From Closterium sp. NIES-65 (taxonomy: Eukaryota > Streptophyta > Zygnematophyceae > Desmidiales > Closteriaceae), in NCBI GenBank assembly GCA_948144175.1, contig CANXME010001988.1, forward strand, positions 806,001 through 870,000: 64,000 bases of DNA, given 5' to 3'. Of the stretch, positions 22,007 through 33,399 are shown piece after piece (position 1 is the stretch's first letter; the number at the start of each line of letters is the position of its first letter). The notes under the pieces are model-generated. The model worked only from the letters and a program-made list of their open reading frames with translations. It was not told the origin of the DNA and did not search any database. Position numbers and translations under genes: made by a program.

Positions 22007-22944
22007 CTGCTAAAGATTAGCGGGGTCGACTAAGTCGACGATGAAACGCGGCGGAAGACTTTGGCGAAGGAAGGACTTGCGAAATAGGCGAAGAAGTAAC
22101 TGGGTAATGGTTGAATGAGAATTGGTTGATATTGGCAAGTACAAGCAAGGTTAATATAGCATGCAACGTCGAATGTTGGAAAGTAGCTTGTGGGGCTAGA
22201 AAAGGGAATGCAAGAAAACTATAGTGCCACGTGGCACAAGGGAATCTGGGAAATCTTAGATGAGTTGGATGAAGATAAGGCTGAGATGGGGTTGGGGTAT
22301 TGTTTAGGGTAAACCACCCTTCAACAATAAACCACCATGTAACAGTTAGCTAGTTTGTGAAGACAAAGGTTAGCCATTGAAGTTGATTAGAAAAGTATGT
22401 CGAGATTTAGAAGATTGGCTGTAAAATTACCTGATCTTGTTATGATGCGATGTTTATTTCTGCCTTGTTTTGCCTCCTTGTTGTTGCATAATCAAGGCTT
22501 TCGTATATCTTTTCCCTCTCATTCTATCTCCATCCCCTATTCTTCTCTCTCTTGACTCTGTTCGTGTCTCCCTTTCGTTTCCCTCTTTTATCCTCTCGTG
22601 TCGTTTGCTGGTGTTTGGCGCACTAACAAAATTTTGCTCGTGCCAGGCGATGTAAGGGAGAGGCGACGCCACCACGCTATCCACGGAAACTGCAGCAACG
22701 AAGTCGGGTGAGTGAAGAGTGTCGAAAAGAAGCAATTAGGGAGGCGGAATCTGGACCTCCTTACGGTTTTATTCTTCCCTTTCGTCTCTCTTCCTTCCAC
22801 TCGCCAGTGCAGCTTGTTTCTTCTTGGTTCCTAAATACACACACGCACGCATCGGTATGACGTTTTATAGCCTAGATCCACCTTAGCCAACTATGTTTTC
22901 TTTGAAGTAGATGTGTATGTTAGCCAATTCAATATAGATTCCTA
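22007..22944. other. Unassigned 938 bp between array C2 and mini-element B1
   Basis: Moderate base composition with a pyrimidine-rich part at about 22480-22620. There are only short open frames (93 codons or fewer) and no family recognised. Could be host intergenic DNA or an old LTR. Confidence 0.4.
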
Positions 22945-23076
22945 TGTCAGAATGTTATAATTGTCTAGCCTGCAGTGGGGTACTCTATAGCGAGTACAAC
23001 CCAATTAGGGTTTCCTATATGTATGCCAACTGCTGCTAGTGCAACCCCTCTCTTCTTCATTCCTCATTTCTTCACA
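22945..23076 (+). repeat. 5' LTR of mini-element B1
   Basis: Shares the LTR core with family A (CAGTGGGGTACTCTATAGCG, CCCAATTAGGG). Confidence 0.92.
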
Positions 23077-23138
23077 TGCTATCAGAGCATCTACGCTCCT
23101 GGCCTGTGGGCCCACCTAACTGCTTCCGCTGCTACTCT
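23077..23138 (+). promoter_or_regulatory. Primer site and antisense tRNA-iMet-like leader of B1
   Basis: Sense-strand blocks TGCTATCAGAGC, CTGTGGGCCCACC and GCTTCCGCTGCTACTCT are complementary, in order, to the 3' end, anticodon arm and D arm of initiator tRNA-Met. Confidence 0.72.
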
Positions 23139-23169
23139 GTGTGCTTCACGCCCCATGGCGTGCGACCGA

Positions 23170-23510
23170 ATTTTCCTTCTCGGCCCCTCACGGCCCCTTC
23201 GCGGCCCCGTTGCCGCCCTTCCAGGCCCCTCGCGGCCCCTTCGCGGCCCCGTCGCCGCCCGTATCCGGCCCGTCGCCGACCTTTCAGGCCCCTCGCGGCC
23301 CCTTCGCGGCCCCGTCGCCGCCCCTAGCGGCCCGTCGCTGCCCTTCCAGGCCCCTCGCGGCCGCTTCGCGGCTCCGTCGCCGCCCGTATCGGCCCCGTCG
23401 CCGCCCGTATCGGCCCCGTCGCCACCTCCAGCGGCCCCGTCGCCGCCCCTTACGGCCCCGTCGCCGCCCCTTTCGGCCCTGCCTCGACCCTGCCCCGGCC
23501 CCGCCCCGGC
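23170..23510 (+). repeat. GC-rich tandem-repeat leader of B1
   Basis: Repeats of CCCCTCGCGGCCCCTTCG and CCCGTCGCCGCCC type. The proline/arginine-rich open frames across it are compositional. Confidence 0.85.
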
Positions 23511-24371
23511 CATGCTCCGTCGCCTGTCGCGGCGCACCGGGGGCACGTGCACCACCCCCCCCCCCCCCCCCCCCCTCTTTTCCCATCGCCTGTCGAGGCG
23601 ACGTGAGGGGGCCGCGCGGGGGGGGGGGGGGGGGGGGGGGGGGGGGCGAGCGTCGCCCCTTCTGCCGCCTGTTTTGGCGCCCAGGGAGGCCGCGCGTCGC
23701 CCCCCCCCCCCCCCCCCCCTAACCTCCCTACCCGTCGCCCGGCCCTGCCCTGTGTTAGGGTTTGGGGGTGGCGAGTAGGGGGTGGCGGGTGTGTGGTCTC
23801 CCCTGCTCCTCCTCCTCCTCTGTCTCCCACTGCTGCAGCTGCCGCTGAGGGGGGTGGGTGTGTGGGAGTCGACGGAGTGGTGCTAGGGGGTGGGGTGTGA
23901 GTGAACCTAGGGTGCAGCAGGGGGTGTGTAAAAGGGGGGTGCTTTGGGAGTAGAACTAGGGTTTGAGCGAGGGGTGTGTGTCGGGAGGTGTGGGGCAGCT
24001 GGAGGAGGTTGTGTGAAGGTAGCTGTTGTGTCGCCTGCAGCGCCTGTAGTCTGTCGCCCTTGCTTCGGTAGCCAGTGAGCCTGTTGCACCAGTCGCCAGT
24101 GGGTCCGTTGCTCCTGCCGCTCGTCTATAGCCATGGAGCTAGTTACTCCAGTAGTCCATCGCCCTTGCTTCGGTAGCCACTGAGTCAGCCGCTCCTGTGC
24201 CCGTGCCTCTCCAGCTGCAGTCATTGCCTCCCATCTTCTCTCCCTCCACAGTTCCTCCTCCTCCTCACTTGCCCGCTGTGATTAACTCTAGCTTTGCTCG
24301 CTATTGTGAACTCCTGCTCTATGCCTGCTTGCTCATTGTGCTGATTACACCCCACTTTGGCTATGGGGGTG

Positions 24372-24477
24372 TGTCAGAATGTTATAATTGTCTAGCCTGC
24401 AGTGGGGTACTCTATAGCGAGTACAACCCAATTAGGGTTTCCTATATGTATGCAACCTGCTGCTAGTGCAACCCCTC
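24372..24477 (+). repeat. 3' LTR of B1, partial
   Basis: The first approximately 106 bp match the 5' LTR. Similarity then fades and Copia-8 sequence follows. Confidence 0.8.
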
Positions 24478-24479
24478 TG

Positions 24480-26255
24480 CCACTTTCTTTTTCCCCTGCT
24501 CGTATTTCCCTTTTTTTACTTCCTTTACTTCCACCCTCCTTATGGTTTTGTGAAAATTTCTCTTTCGCTCCTAGCGCTTCTGCTCCAATAGTTCCTATCA
24601 GTGGGGCAATAAGCCCTCGACTCTACGTCGCACAGTCTACAGCCCAGATCCCGAGCCGCGCGAACCTACTCTTGTCCGTGATACAATCCCCGGGACCAAC
24701 ATCCCCCTCTCCGTGATTCCCGACAGAGAATTTCTTGCATTAGTGCAAACTTTCGCAGCAAGGAGCTGCAGGACTACCTAACACAGAAAGGAATTGAGCA
24801 CCACATTTCCCTTCCCTACGCGCATCAGCAGTAGGGTGGCGCCGAGCACACAGATTGCACAGTCTTGACGAAGGTGCGGGTGCTGCTAAAGCAATCGAAG
24901 CTTCCCCCGACGCACTGGCCGTACGCAATGCATCACGCCGTGCAGGTGCACAACCTCCTTTCTACCACCGCCATCACAAGCAACCTGTCCCCGCACCTGA
25001 AGTGGACGGGCACGACTGCGGCAGATATTGGGCCTACACACTGCCACCTCCACCGCTCCACGCGACATCGAGCCAAAGAACCCACGACAGGCACTGAGAG
25101 GACCACACAGCAAAGAGTGGCGCAAGGCCATGGACTCAGAGATACTGTAAATGCTCTAGAATCACCCGACACATGGTTGCTCGTCGATCGCGCCGCCATC
25201 AAGGGAAGGAGAGTGCTATCGGGGAAATGGGTCTACCGCGTAAAGACTATAGCAGACGGAATGATTGAGCGCTTCAAGGCACGCTGGGTCGTACGCGGTT
25301 ACGACCAGAGGCATGGCACGATTTTGATCAGACGTTCGCTCCGGTCAGCCGTCACGCTTCCGTCAGAATCTTGTTCGCTATAGCTACTGCGAGACACCTA
25401 CCCCTTCATCAGATCAACGTGAAGAATGCATTCCTATATGGGTTGGTAGATGCATTAATCTTCGTGGAGCAGCCACACACCCACGACGAAGTAGACCCAC
25501 GCGTCTGTCAGTTGAAGAAGTCGCTTTACGGGATAAATCAAGCACCATGCCTCTGTCAGCAGCACCTGCACAAAATCCTACTAGAGATAGGTCCAGCAGC
25601 TGCTGCACAAACCCGGGCATGTATCGCCTCCATTCTGCGGCAACTACATTTTGCTCACGATGTACGTTGACGACCTGCTTTACACTGGAACAAGCAGCAC
25701 CCTGCTCAACCAGTTTGAGAAGAACCTGTGATGCGAGTTGACATCACCACCAATTATGACGTAATACAGCTCCAGGGGCTCAACAACACCTTTGGCCTGC
25801 ACTGTAACAACCAGAGTGCGATCAAGATCGCGAACAAGCCAGGATTCGTCCCAAATGATGGTACTTCTTCATCAAGGACGAAGTTGACAAGGGCAAGGTT
25901 GACTTGACCTAGTGCCCGACGGGTGACATGGCAGCTGACTTCCTCACGAAGCGACTGTCACATCAGCAGTACCAGCACTGCTCCAAACTGAGCGGGGTAG
26001 TAAAATGGGTCAAGTCCTGCTACGGCTAGGTGTGAAGGGGGGTGTTACAAATAGTAAACATAAAGTGTTACTGTGCACTCATGATAGTCGCAATCGAGGC
26101 ACACAGCAACGAGTATGAAGATGAAGAGACGGAATGACGCGAAGGGTCGCGTATGGTTACGAGGCATCTGGATCGTCAGGGCAGACAGCATCAGGCAACA
26201 GCAGTGGTAAGGATTCTGCCGGAACTGTTCGTAACCGTCTGGAGTCGCACGGTTG
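24480..26255 (+). mobile_element. Copia-8 relic (integrase to RNase H)
   Basis: Plus-strand Copia pol remains: integrase end near 24740-25000 (KGIEHHISLPYAHQQ), RT about 25110-25740 (SGKWVYRVKTIADGMIERFK, NAFLYGLVDALIFVEQPH) and RNase H end about 25800-26030 (CNNQSAIKIANKPGF, DMAADFLTKRL). A purine tract AAGGGGGGTG near 26035 may precede an LTR starting TGTTAC. The element is broken many times, old, and lacks gag and protease. Confidence 0.75.
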
Positions 26256-26977
26256 GGCAAGTGAGGAGGAGGAGGAACTGTGGAGGGAGAGAAGATGGGA
26301 GGCAACGACTGAAGCTGCAGAGGCACGGGCACAGGAGCGGCTGACTCAGTGGCTACCGAAGCAAGGGCGACGGACTACTGGAGTAACTGGCTCCGCGGCT
26401 ATAGACGAGCGGCAGGAGCAACGGACCCACTGGCGACTGGTGCAACAGGCTCACTGGCTACCGAAGCAAGGGCGACGGACTACAGGCGCTGCAGGCAACA
26501 CGACAGCTACCTTCACACAACCTCCTCCAGCTGCCCCACACCTCTCGACACACACCCCTTGCTCAAACCCTAGTTCTACTCCAAAAGCACCCCCCTTTCA
26601 CACACCTCCTGCTGCACCCTGGGTTCACTCACACCCCACCCCCTAGCACCACTCCGTCGACTCCCACACACCCACCCCCCTCAGCGTCAGCTGCAGCAGT
26701 GGGAGACAGAGGAGGAGGAGGAGCAGGGGAGACCACACACCCGCCACCCCCTACTCGCCACCCCCAGACCCTAACACAGGGCAGGGCGGGACGGCGGGTA
26801 GGGAGGTTACGGGGGGGGGGGGGAGGGGGGGGCCGACGCGCGGCCTCCCAGGGCGCCAAAACAGGCGGCAGAAGGGGCGACGCTCGCCCCTTCCCCCAGG
26901 TCGCCCCTCTCGTTGCCTGTCCAGGCGACCTGAGGGGGTCGCGCGCGGCCCCCTCAAGTCGCCTCGACAGGCGATGG

Positions 26978-27017
<40 letters not shown>

Positions 27018-27570
27018 CGGTGCACGGGCCCCCGGTGCGCCGCGACAGGCGACGGAGCATGGCCGGGGCGGGGCCGGGGCAGGGTCGAGGCAGGGCCGAA
27101 AGGGGCGGCGACGGGGCCGCAAGGGGCGGCGACGGGGCCGCTGGAGGCGGCGACGGGGCCGATAGGGGCTGCAACGGGGCCGCAAGGGGCGGCGACGGGG
27201 CCGCTGGAGGCGGCGACGGGGCCGCTGGAGGCGGCGACGGGGCCGCGAAGGGCGAGAGGGGCCTGGAAGGGCGGCGACGAGCCGCTAGGGGCGGCGACGG
27301 GGCCGCGAAGGGGCGGCGACGAGGCCGCTGGAGGCGGCGACGGGGCCGATAGGGGCAGTGACGGGGCCGCGAAGGGGCCGCGAAGGGGCCGCGAGGGGCC
27401 TGGAAGGGCGGGGACGGGCCGCTAGAGACGGCGACGCGGCCGCGAAGGGGCGGCGACGGGGCCGCGAAGGGGCCGCGAGGGGCCGAGAAGGGCGGCGGCG
27501 GGGCTGCAAGGGGTGGCGACATGGCCGCTAAGGGTCACGCAAGGGGCACGCCACGGGGCGTGTAGTAGAC

Positions 27571-27632
27571 AGAGTAGCAGCGGAAGCAGTTAGGTGGGCC
27601 CAGAGGCCACGAGCGTAGATGCTCTGATAGCA
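27571..27632 (-). promoter_or_regulatory. Primer site and antisense tRNA-iMet-like leader of B2
   Basis: On the plus strand AGAGTAGCAGCGGAAGC, GGTGGGCCCA and GCTCTGATAGCA lie in tRNA order, as in B1. Confidence 0.72.
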
Positions 27633-27764
27633 TGTGAAGAAATGAGAAATGAAGAAGAGAGGGGTTGCACTAGCAGCAGTTGGCATACATATAGGAAACC
27701 CTAATTGGGTTGTACTCGCTATAGAGTACCCCACTGCAGGCTAGACAATTATAACATTCTGACA
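27633..27764 (-). repeat. 5' LTR of mini-element B2
   Basis: 132 bp match to the B1 left LTR in reverse, from TGTGAAGAAATGAG to ACATTCTGACA. Confidence 0.92.
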
Positions 27765-28430
27765 CTTGCATGTTTATATTATCTCTATCATTTTACAATC
27801 GCTCTAATTTGAGATCAAGGGCCCACCACTACCATATACATTTTGTACGAACCTTCCTGAGGAGATCCTAGGCACGATCTTTCGTCATCGCAGGAGAACT
27901 GATCATATTCTTTTGGGATACAGAGATTGTATAGTACTCATGTGATAGTTGTATGAATTGAATGCTAGGTTGTTGACTTCCCCCCCATGGTAGGCAGGGG
28001 ATGCGGTAGCCTAGTTGTTTAGGTCTTATAACTATCATGCATTTCAATCATGTACTGGCATGCATACAAGAGTAACATATATATTGTACTAGTATGCATT
28101 CCACTATCCATCATATTCATAGACTATGTAATCATTACTTTATAATCATCATATCAATACATGCATCATGGGATACACAGCCATATAGTCATTGAAGGAG
28201 GAGCACATGCAAAAGTTTTAACATACAAAAGGAGCACACAACTACATACGCACCACACGAAGTATAGTAAGGTACTCATTGAAGTAATCCTCCTTTTTTT
28301 ACATAATGATTGTAATAGGTTGCTTCTCAACTCCAAAAAAAAAAAAGCCACGATGGCAAACATGCACCAATCCCCTAAACACAATGCTATACTAACACTA
28401 TTGCCAGGCGTACACTATACACGCACATCT
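27765..28430. other. AT-richer unassigned stretch
   Basis: No gene, RNA or repeat recognised. Frames are short and interrupted. This may be ordinary host intergenic DNA flanking the possible gene that follows. Confidence 0.45.
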
Positions 28431-28433
28431 AGT

Positions 28434-29330
28434 GAATAGGCTCGTCAATGTGGTAGGTTTCTTCAGCATCCTCTTTGTTGAACAGGAACAGATTCTCCTC
28501 CTCTTTATCTGTGTAATCTTCGTGGGGGGGTTCCTTGATCTCCTGATCCATCTCCCTGCCATCACTACCCTCATCACCTGACTCCTCAAATTCCTCTTTA
28601 TCCTTGCGATGCTGCTGATTGTGTCCCTCATCCTCTTCCAGCTCTTTCCCCTTGAGCTTATAATCATCCACGTGAAAAACCACACTTTGTGTCGGGTGCC
28701 TTTTCTTCAGGCTCTTCGAGGAGTCCCGCGCAGCATCCTAGTCTACATCGTACTCCAAGTGTGAAATCTGCATCAGTTCTGCCAGCCGAGCGTTGCACAG
28801 CGACCCCCGCATCCAAGAAAAAATGACGTTTTGCCGTCAAAATCCCCTCGCATTCGACGGTTGACAATGGCAGAACCTCGAGCACCTACCATAGCAGCAA
28901 CAATGTGGGCGATCGCCTGCCAAACACGAGGGAGAAAATAAACAATGAGTTCATAAAAGCATACATACAAAGCACAAGTCACAAACGCTTAGCAATTATA
29001 CTTACCGGAGTACATCGCCATGAAGTTTGCGAGGCCTTGCGCGAATCTCTCCTTGTCGTGGTGGGACTCCATGATGGGGCACCACGTATCGAGCTCCCTC
29101 GCTGCTGACTTGAGATCAATACACGAGAGCTTGTTCTTGAAAAGCGCGCTGCAACCAGTCAGCCAGTTGTGGTACTGGTGGTAACGTGCGTTCTTGCTAT
29201 TCGGCCACTTGGAGGCACGAAACAACTTCGTCGGCCCCATCCCCTGCAAGGCATCTAGGAAATAGAGGAGTCTGTCGACGCAATCCCTTGCAAATTTGCG
29301 ACCTAGCTTCAGTTGTAGACACTGCAATAG
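28434..29330 (-). pseudogene. Possible multi-exon protein gene fragment of unknown family
   Basis: The minus strand holds three stretches with protein-like composition. The first, about 29324-29007, includes LGRKFARDCVDRLLYFLDAL and a MAMYSG end, then meets a strong donor (G/GTAAGT) near 29006. An acceptor-like TTTGGCAG lies near 28918. The last, about 28683-28434, is strongly acidic (KELEEDEGHNQQHRKDKEEF, EESGDEGSDGREMDQE) and stops at 28434. The splice pattern through the middle is unclear. I do not recognise the family. It could be a host gene, a gene fragment or a DNA-transposon gene. Confidence 0.3.
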
Positions 29331-29615
29331 GTGCGCCCCTTAATAAACCTTGTGTATTATGTATGTGTGTGTCAGATGCTCCCTTCATTGTCCACGCTGT
29401 AAACGCAAATATTCTGATCTGCACACTTCCCGTGGAGCGTCTGAAACTTCGGCAGCTACTCGTTTCCACTTCCACCGAACGACCTAGGTGTCGAGGTACC
29501 TATGATGCAGGTCAGATATGACATGGTTGATGGTCTTCGCCACCTTAGTCACATTCGCCAGCTAAAAAACAACATCAGAGAATATTTGATTCTAGAAAAT
29601 GTAAAAAAAAAAAAA

Positions 29616-29660
<45 letters not shown>

Positions 29661-29727
29661 AAATCACATGATTGTCACTCACCAGACGCTTCTCGAAGGA
29701 ACGATTGAGATCATTCATGATGGAAAT
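29331..29727. other. Unassigned stretch with A-run and CAA microsatellite
   Basis: Contains a run of about 16 A from about 29602, followed by about fourteen CAA units to about 29661. Otherwise nothing recognised. Confidence 0.5.
29602..29661. repeat. Poly-A and (CAA)n microsatellite
   Basis: Simple repeat visible directly. On the plus strand it would read as polyglutamine in one frame, but no gene supports that. Confidence 0.9.
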
Positions 29728-32640
29728 TGTGCGAATCTAGAGAGTGAAGTAAGAGATTAAGTCTGCCGACTTCGATGAAACATTGCGTGCAGCTCATGTG
29801 ATCTTAATATATGAGCAGGTACGCGTTGGTAAGGTTTTAATCTCTAACCTCCAGAATGGTAATCCACGCCTTCAACCAAGATCTAGGCAGATCGCTATCA
29901 CAATCTGAGTGCGACAGGGTATCCTAGCGGAATTTCTAGGTAGCCATGGATTAGATTCTGGTATCGCTATAGCAAGAGTTCATTTCTGAATAGTGACGAG
30001 CTTAACAAACCCTACCATCCCAACCATCGCCCTACAACAATTCCCAACAACCCAAGGTTCCAAACTACCAACACCAAAGGTGTTGTAATGAATAACAACG
30101 GTTTGTTGGTGCTTGTTGGGTGCGAGCTCAATTCCATCCCGCAACAAGTCTAACAATCACATTCTGCCCAAGCTCTTAGCCCACAACTAGCTTGAGCAAA
30201 AAACCACAACCACCTACACAATCATCACTCCTTGCTCGTGCAAGAGGTAATTGAACACCACTAGGAAAAATCCTTCACTCCACTCCCCTTTTTTTAGTGA
30301 GGGGCGCTATCCATAGCATAATGTCGTCAAGGGAGAGAAGCACCACCCAACCCAAACCTTGCCCAGGCACCATGCCAACATGGGGCTACATCCCCAGCAA
30401 GGACATGCTCACACCATGCCGCTCAAAGGAAAGAGGTTTGGTAAGTATGTCGGCTACTTGGCGGTTGGTCGGACACCACCGGAGGATCACCTCATCACCA
30501 GCCAACAACTCCCGGATGAAATGCCACCGAACCTGCATGTGCTCAGTTCGGCCATGCAAGCAGGCATTCTGTGCGAGGGCAATGGCAAACTAGTTGTCCA
30601 CAGACACGAGCGCACCACCAACAAACTCATGCCCAAACTACCCAAACAAATGCTTCAGCCACACACCCTCTTGAATGCATTAACACAGACTCACTCTCTT
30701 GAATGTACTCACTCTCAGTGGTGGACAACGCAACTACTTGCTGCCTCTTGCTTTGCCAAGATATGCCTGCACCATTGAGGCAATAGACATAGCCGATGTG
30801 ACTCTTGCGATTAGCTGAATCTTCGGCATAATCAACATCATTAAAGCCCACCAGCTCGACACGAGGCTCGATGCGTGCAGGGAAGAAGATACCTGACTTC
30901 ACACAACTTGTCAGGTACTTCAACACCATCTTAGTAGCCTGCAGAACACCACCTTGGATAGTTGTGACACTGCATAGGCAATTTGGGGCTATGTGGTCGT
31001 ACTTGCATAAATGAAGGACCCCACAATGCTTTGATAGAGTTGAACCATCTCATCTCGCACCAAGGGTTCCTCAGCATGTGCATACACATCAAACCTAGTG
31101 GGAAGAGCGGTTTGCATGGGGTTAGCCTCAGAAAGGCCAAATGACTCAAGCATGTTGAGAATGTATCGCTCCTGATGAATCAAGATGAGAATCTCATCGC
31201 GTTCAATCTGCGCCCCCAAGTACAACTTTGCCTCCCGTAAGTCCTTCATGTGGAAACGAGAGGACAAGAGTCTCTTGACCTTGTATTGCATGACCATGCT
31301 CGAAGACAAGAGAAAAATGTCATCCACATAGAGGTAGAGGGACAACCTGCCTTCGCGCCTCACCAAGTGGTACAAGGCGGGGTCACACTCTAACCTCTCA
31401 AAACCAGAATTCATCAGTGTCTCATCAAACTTGAACTACCACTACCTTGGAGCTTGCTTCAGCCCGTAGATTGATTTTCTGAGTCTACAAACTTTGCCGG
31501 ACCCGTCATCAAAACCAGGGGGCTGTGTTGTGAAGAAATGAGGAATGAGGAAGGAGGGTTTCACTAGCAAGCAGTTGAGTACATATAGCAAACCCTAAAT
31601 TGGGCTGTACTCACTATTGAGTACCCCACTGCAGGCTAGACAAACATAACATTCTGACATGTGTCATATAAAGCTCCTCCTTCAAGATCCCATGAAGATA
31701 GGAAGTTGTCACATCCACATGATGGATGTGAAACTCCAAGAAGGAAGCCATCCCAAGGGAGCCCCTCAGGCTGGTAGGCTTGCCCATAAAAATAAACACC
31801 TGGTTATATTGAACACCCCATGTTTGAGTGCTCCCCATGGCCACCAACCTAGACTTAGGCTTCTCAATATTGCCATCAGCCTTGTGCTTGTACTTCCACA
31901 CCCATTGACACCTCAAAGACCTCCATTCCCGGTGGCACACTAGCTGGATCAACTAGCTCAAAGAACACGTTCACCCTATCGGACTGAAGCTCCTCACGCA
32001 TTTGGTGTGAACCTTTTAGGTGGCAGGGAGATGCATGTGATACGGCGCATAGTTGATGCCCCCTCCCTGCTCCATACTTTGCAGCTTCTCCTCCCAAGTC
32101 ACTCTCTTCAACGGGGACCGTGGTGATTTAAACAAGTGCTGTTGCAGTAGTTGCTGCCACCTACCACAAAAACAGGTGGTTCATGCTGTTGCTGAGGCTG
32201 CTGCGGCTGCTCTTGTTGTTGTTGCTACCCTTGTGCCGGCTGCGGGTCATGGGATGGTGCTTTAGGGTCAGGGGTGGAACCAGCAGTCGGGGAATTCTCA
32301 TGGTGAGGTGCTGTTGCCTTCTATTCCTCTTGTTGCTCCTCTACCTCCTCTCCAGGGACTTCTCGTGCCCCCTCAAAGATTGAAGAGAGGTAGGGATTTT
32401 GGAGGGAACTTCCAGCCGTACTAGCACCATGCTCCTTGCACCCCTTTGTAGCTCAGCCCCTCGTAGAAAACTGCATCTCTGTTTTCCACCACCCGGTGAT
32501 CCGCCACACCCCACAACACCCAAGCCTTGCTCCTCTCCGACACCCCAAGGAAACTTCCCCATTGTGCCTTGGGATCCAGCTTCCTCCTTTACCGGTCGGA
32601 CACTTTGTACTGCGCCATGCAACCTCCGAGTACGGTTACT
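29728..32640 (-). mobile_element. Copia-6 relic, copy 2
   Basis: The LTR starts at 29728 (TGTGCGAATCTAGAG) and runs to about 30275 (end approximate). On the minus strand RNase H lies at about 30300-30930 (RVELVGFNDVDYAEDSANRK, SKRQQVVALSTTESEY). RT lies at about 30990-31950 (LYLYVDDIFLLSSSM and a VWKYKHKADGNIEK-type start). The integrase end lies near 32450-32640. The other LTR, gag and protease are absent. A family-B solo LTR is inserted at 31529-31659. It is old, with many breaks. Confidence 0.75.
31529..31659 (-). repeat. Solo LTR of mini-element family B
   Basis: 131 bp matching the B LTRs on the minus strand (TGTGAAGAAATGAGG to CATTCTGACA), flanked by the perfect target duplication TGTGT (31524-31528 and 31660-31664). 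No interior is present, so this is the usual product of recombination between the two LTRs of an inserted element. Confidence 0.9.
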
Positions 32641-33397
32641 TGGCGGTCAACAGTCAGGGCCGTTGACTAACTGCGACTGTTGACCTTCGAGTGACTCTCG
32701 AGCTGACACGTGCTCTATACGAGCTTAACACGATAGTGGTACAGGTGCGATGCTTTGTTATAAAGCGATGCGCTAAGTGAAGCCTTCGAGAATGTAGTTA
32801 TTACCATCGGTTATTCCAAAAATAATCGCTTTGATATCCTGAGACAATGCGAGCGGGATCAGTAGAATAGCGGTAAAGCGCAGACAAAAAGCAGCTTCCT
32901 TTGTGACGTCGATGTCTAACTCCTCACCAGAGTCATCGTCCAAGAAACCGTCATCAGCATCTTCAATAGGCTTTGACGTCTCATACTTTTCTTCTACAGA
33001 GAGGTCGGAACTGTGAGCCACTGGAGCCTCCTTGCCTATTTGACCCTCAACCGTCTGCACCCCTTCCGTGTAACTGTAGGTACTGGAGAAATATTATGCT
33101 CCAGTATGATGCTGTCATGCGAGGCAACATCCACTATTATCTTGTTCGAACGGCCTTTCGGATCCATGATGCAATGATGACAAATGATCAGCAGCCATGA
33201 GGGTAAACCCGTTGAGATTCGAAGGACTCCATGAGCTTCTTCTGTTGAAAGTGTGAGCCTTGAATCCTTTATAAGCCTTTACGAGCCAAAGAGGAGTTGT
33301 GGTCTTGGCTCGTGGAGGCTTTGGGATCCTTACGAGAGATCAGGTTGTGATAACTGAAATGTAGCTCGTGACCAATGTTAATAATGCTTCTTAGCGA
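32641..33397. other. Unassigned stretch with a possible exon
   Basis: A minus-strand open stretch at about 33078-32773 reads acidic, then hydrophobic (IEDADDGFLDDDSGEELDID, CLRFTAILLIPLALSQDIKA), and is preceded by CTACAG, which could be a splice acceptor. The family is not recognised. No other signal was seen. Confidence 0.25.
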
Positions 33398-33399
33398 CA

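Larger units (their letters stand above)
22945..24477 (+). mobile_element. Mini-LTR element B1 (TRIM-like)
   Basis: The left LTR is 22945-23076 (132 bp, TGTCAGAATGTTATAATT to TTCTTCACA). The primer site TGCTATCAGAGCATC follows. The interior is a GC-rich repeat leader, homopolymer runs (21 C at 23555-23575, 29 G at 23618-23646, 20 C at 23700-23719) and a 3' part with the tract GGCTATGGGGGTG before a right LTR at 24372. Only about 106 bp of that right LTR can be recognised. There is no coding capacity. It is not whole. Confidence 0.88.
26256..27764 (-). mobile_element. Mini-LTR element B2 (TRIM-like), one LTR
   Basis: The minus-strand counterpart of B1. The 5' LTR is at 27633-27764 (132 bp), the primer site is at 27621-27632, the GC-rich leader is about 27050-27540, a 33 G run is at 26985-27017, and the 3' interior begins near 26256. 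No 3' LTR was found. It faces B1 across the Copia-8 relic. It is non-coding and not whole. Confidence 0.85.

Noticed and set aside
22940-27769. A composite element bounded by B1 and B2
   Set aside because: The outer flanks (TCCTA and CTTGC) do not form a target duplication, so two separate insertions are simpler.
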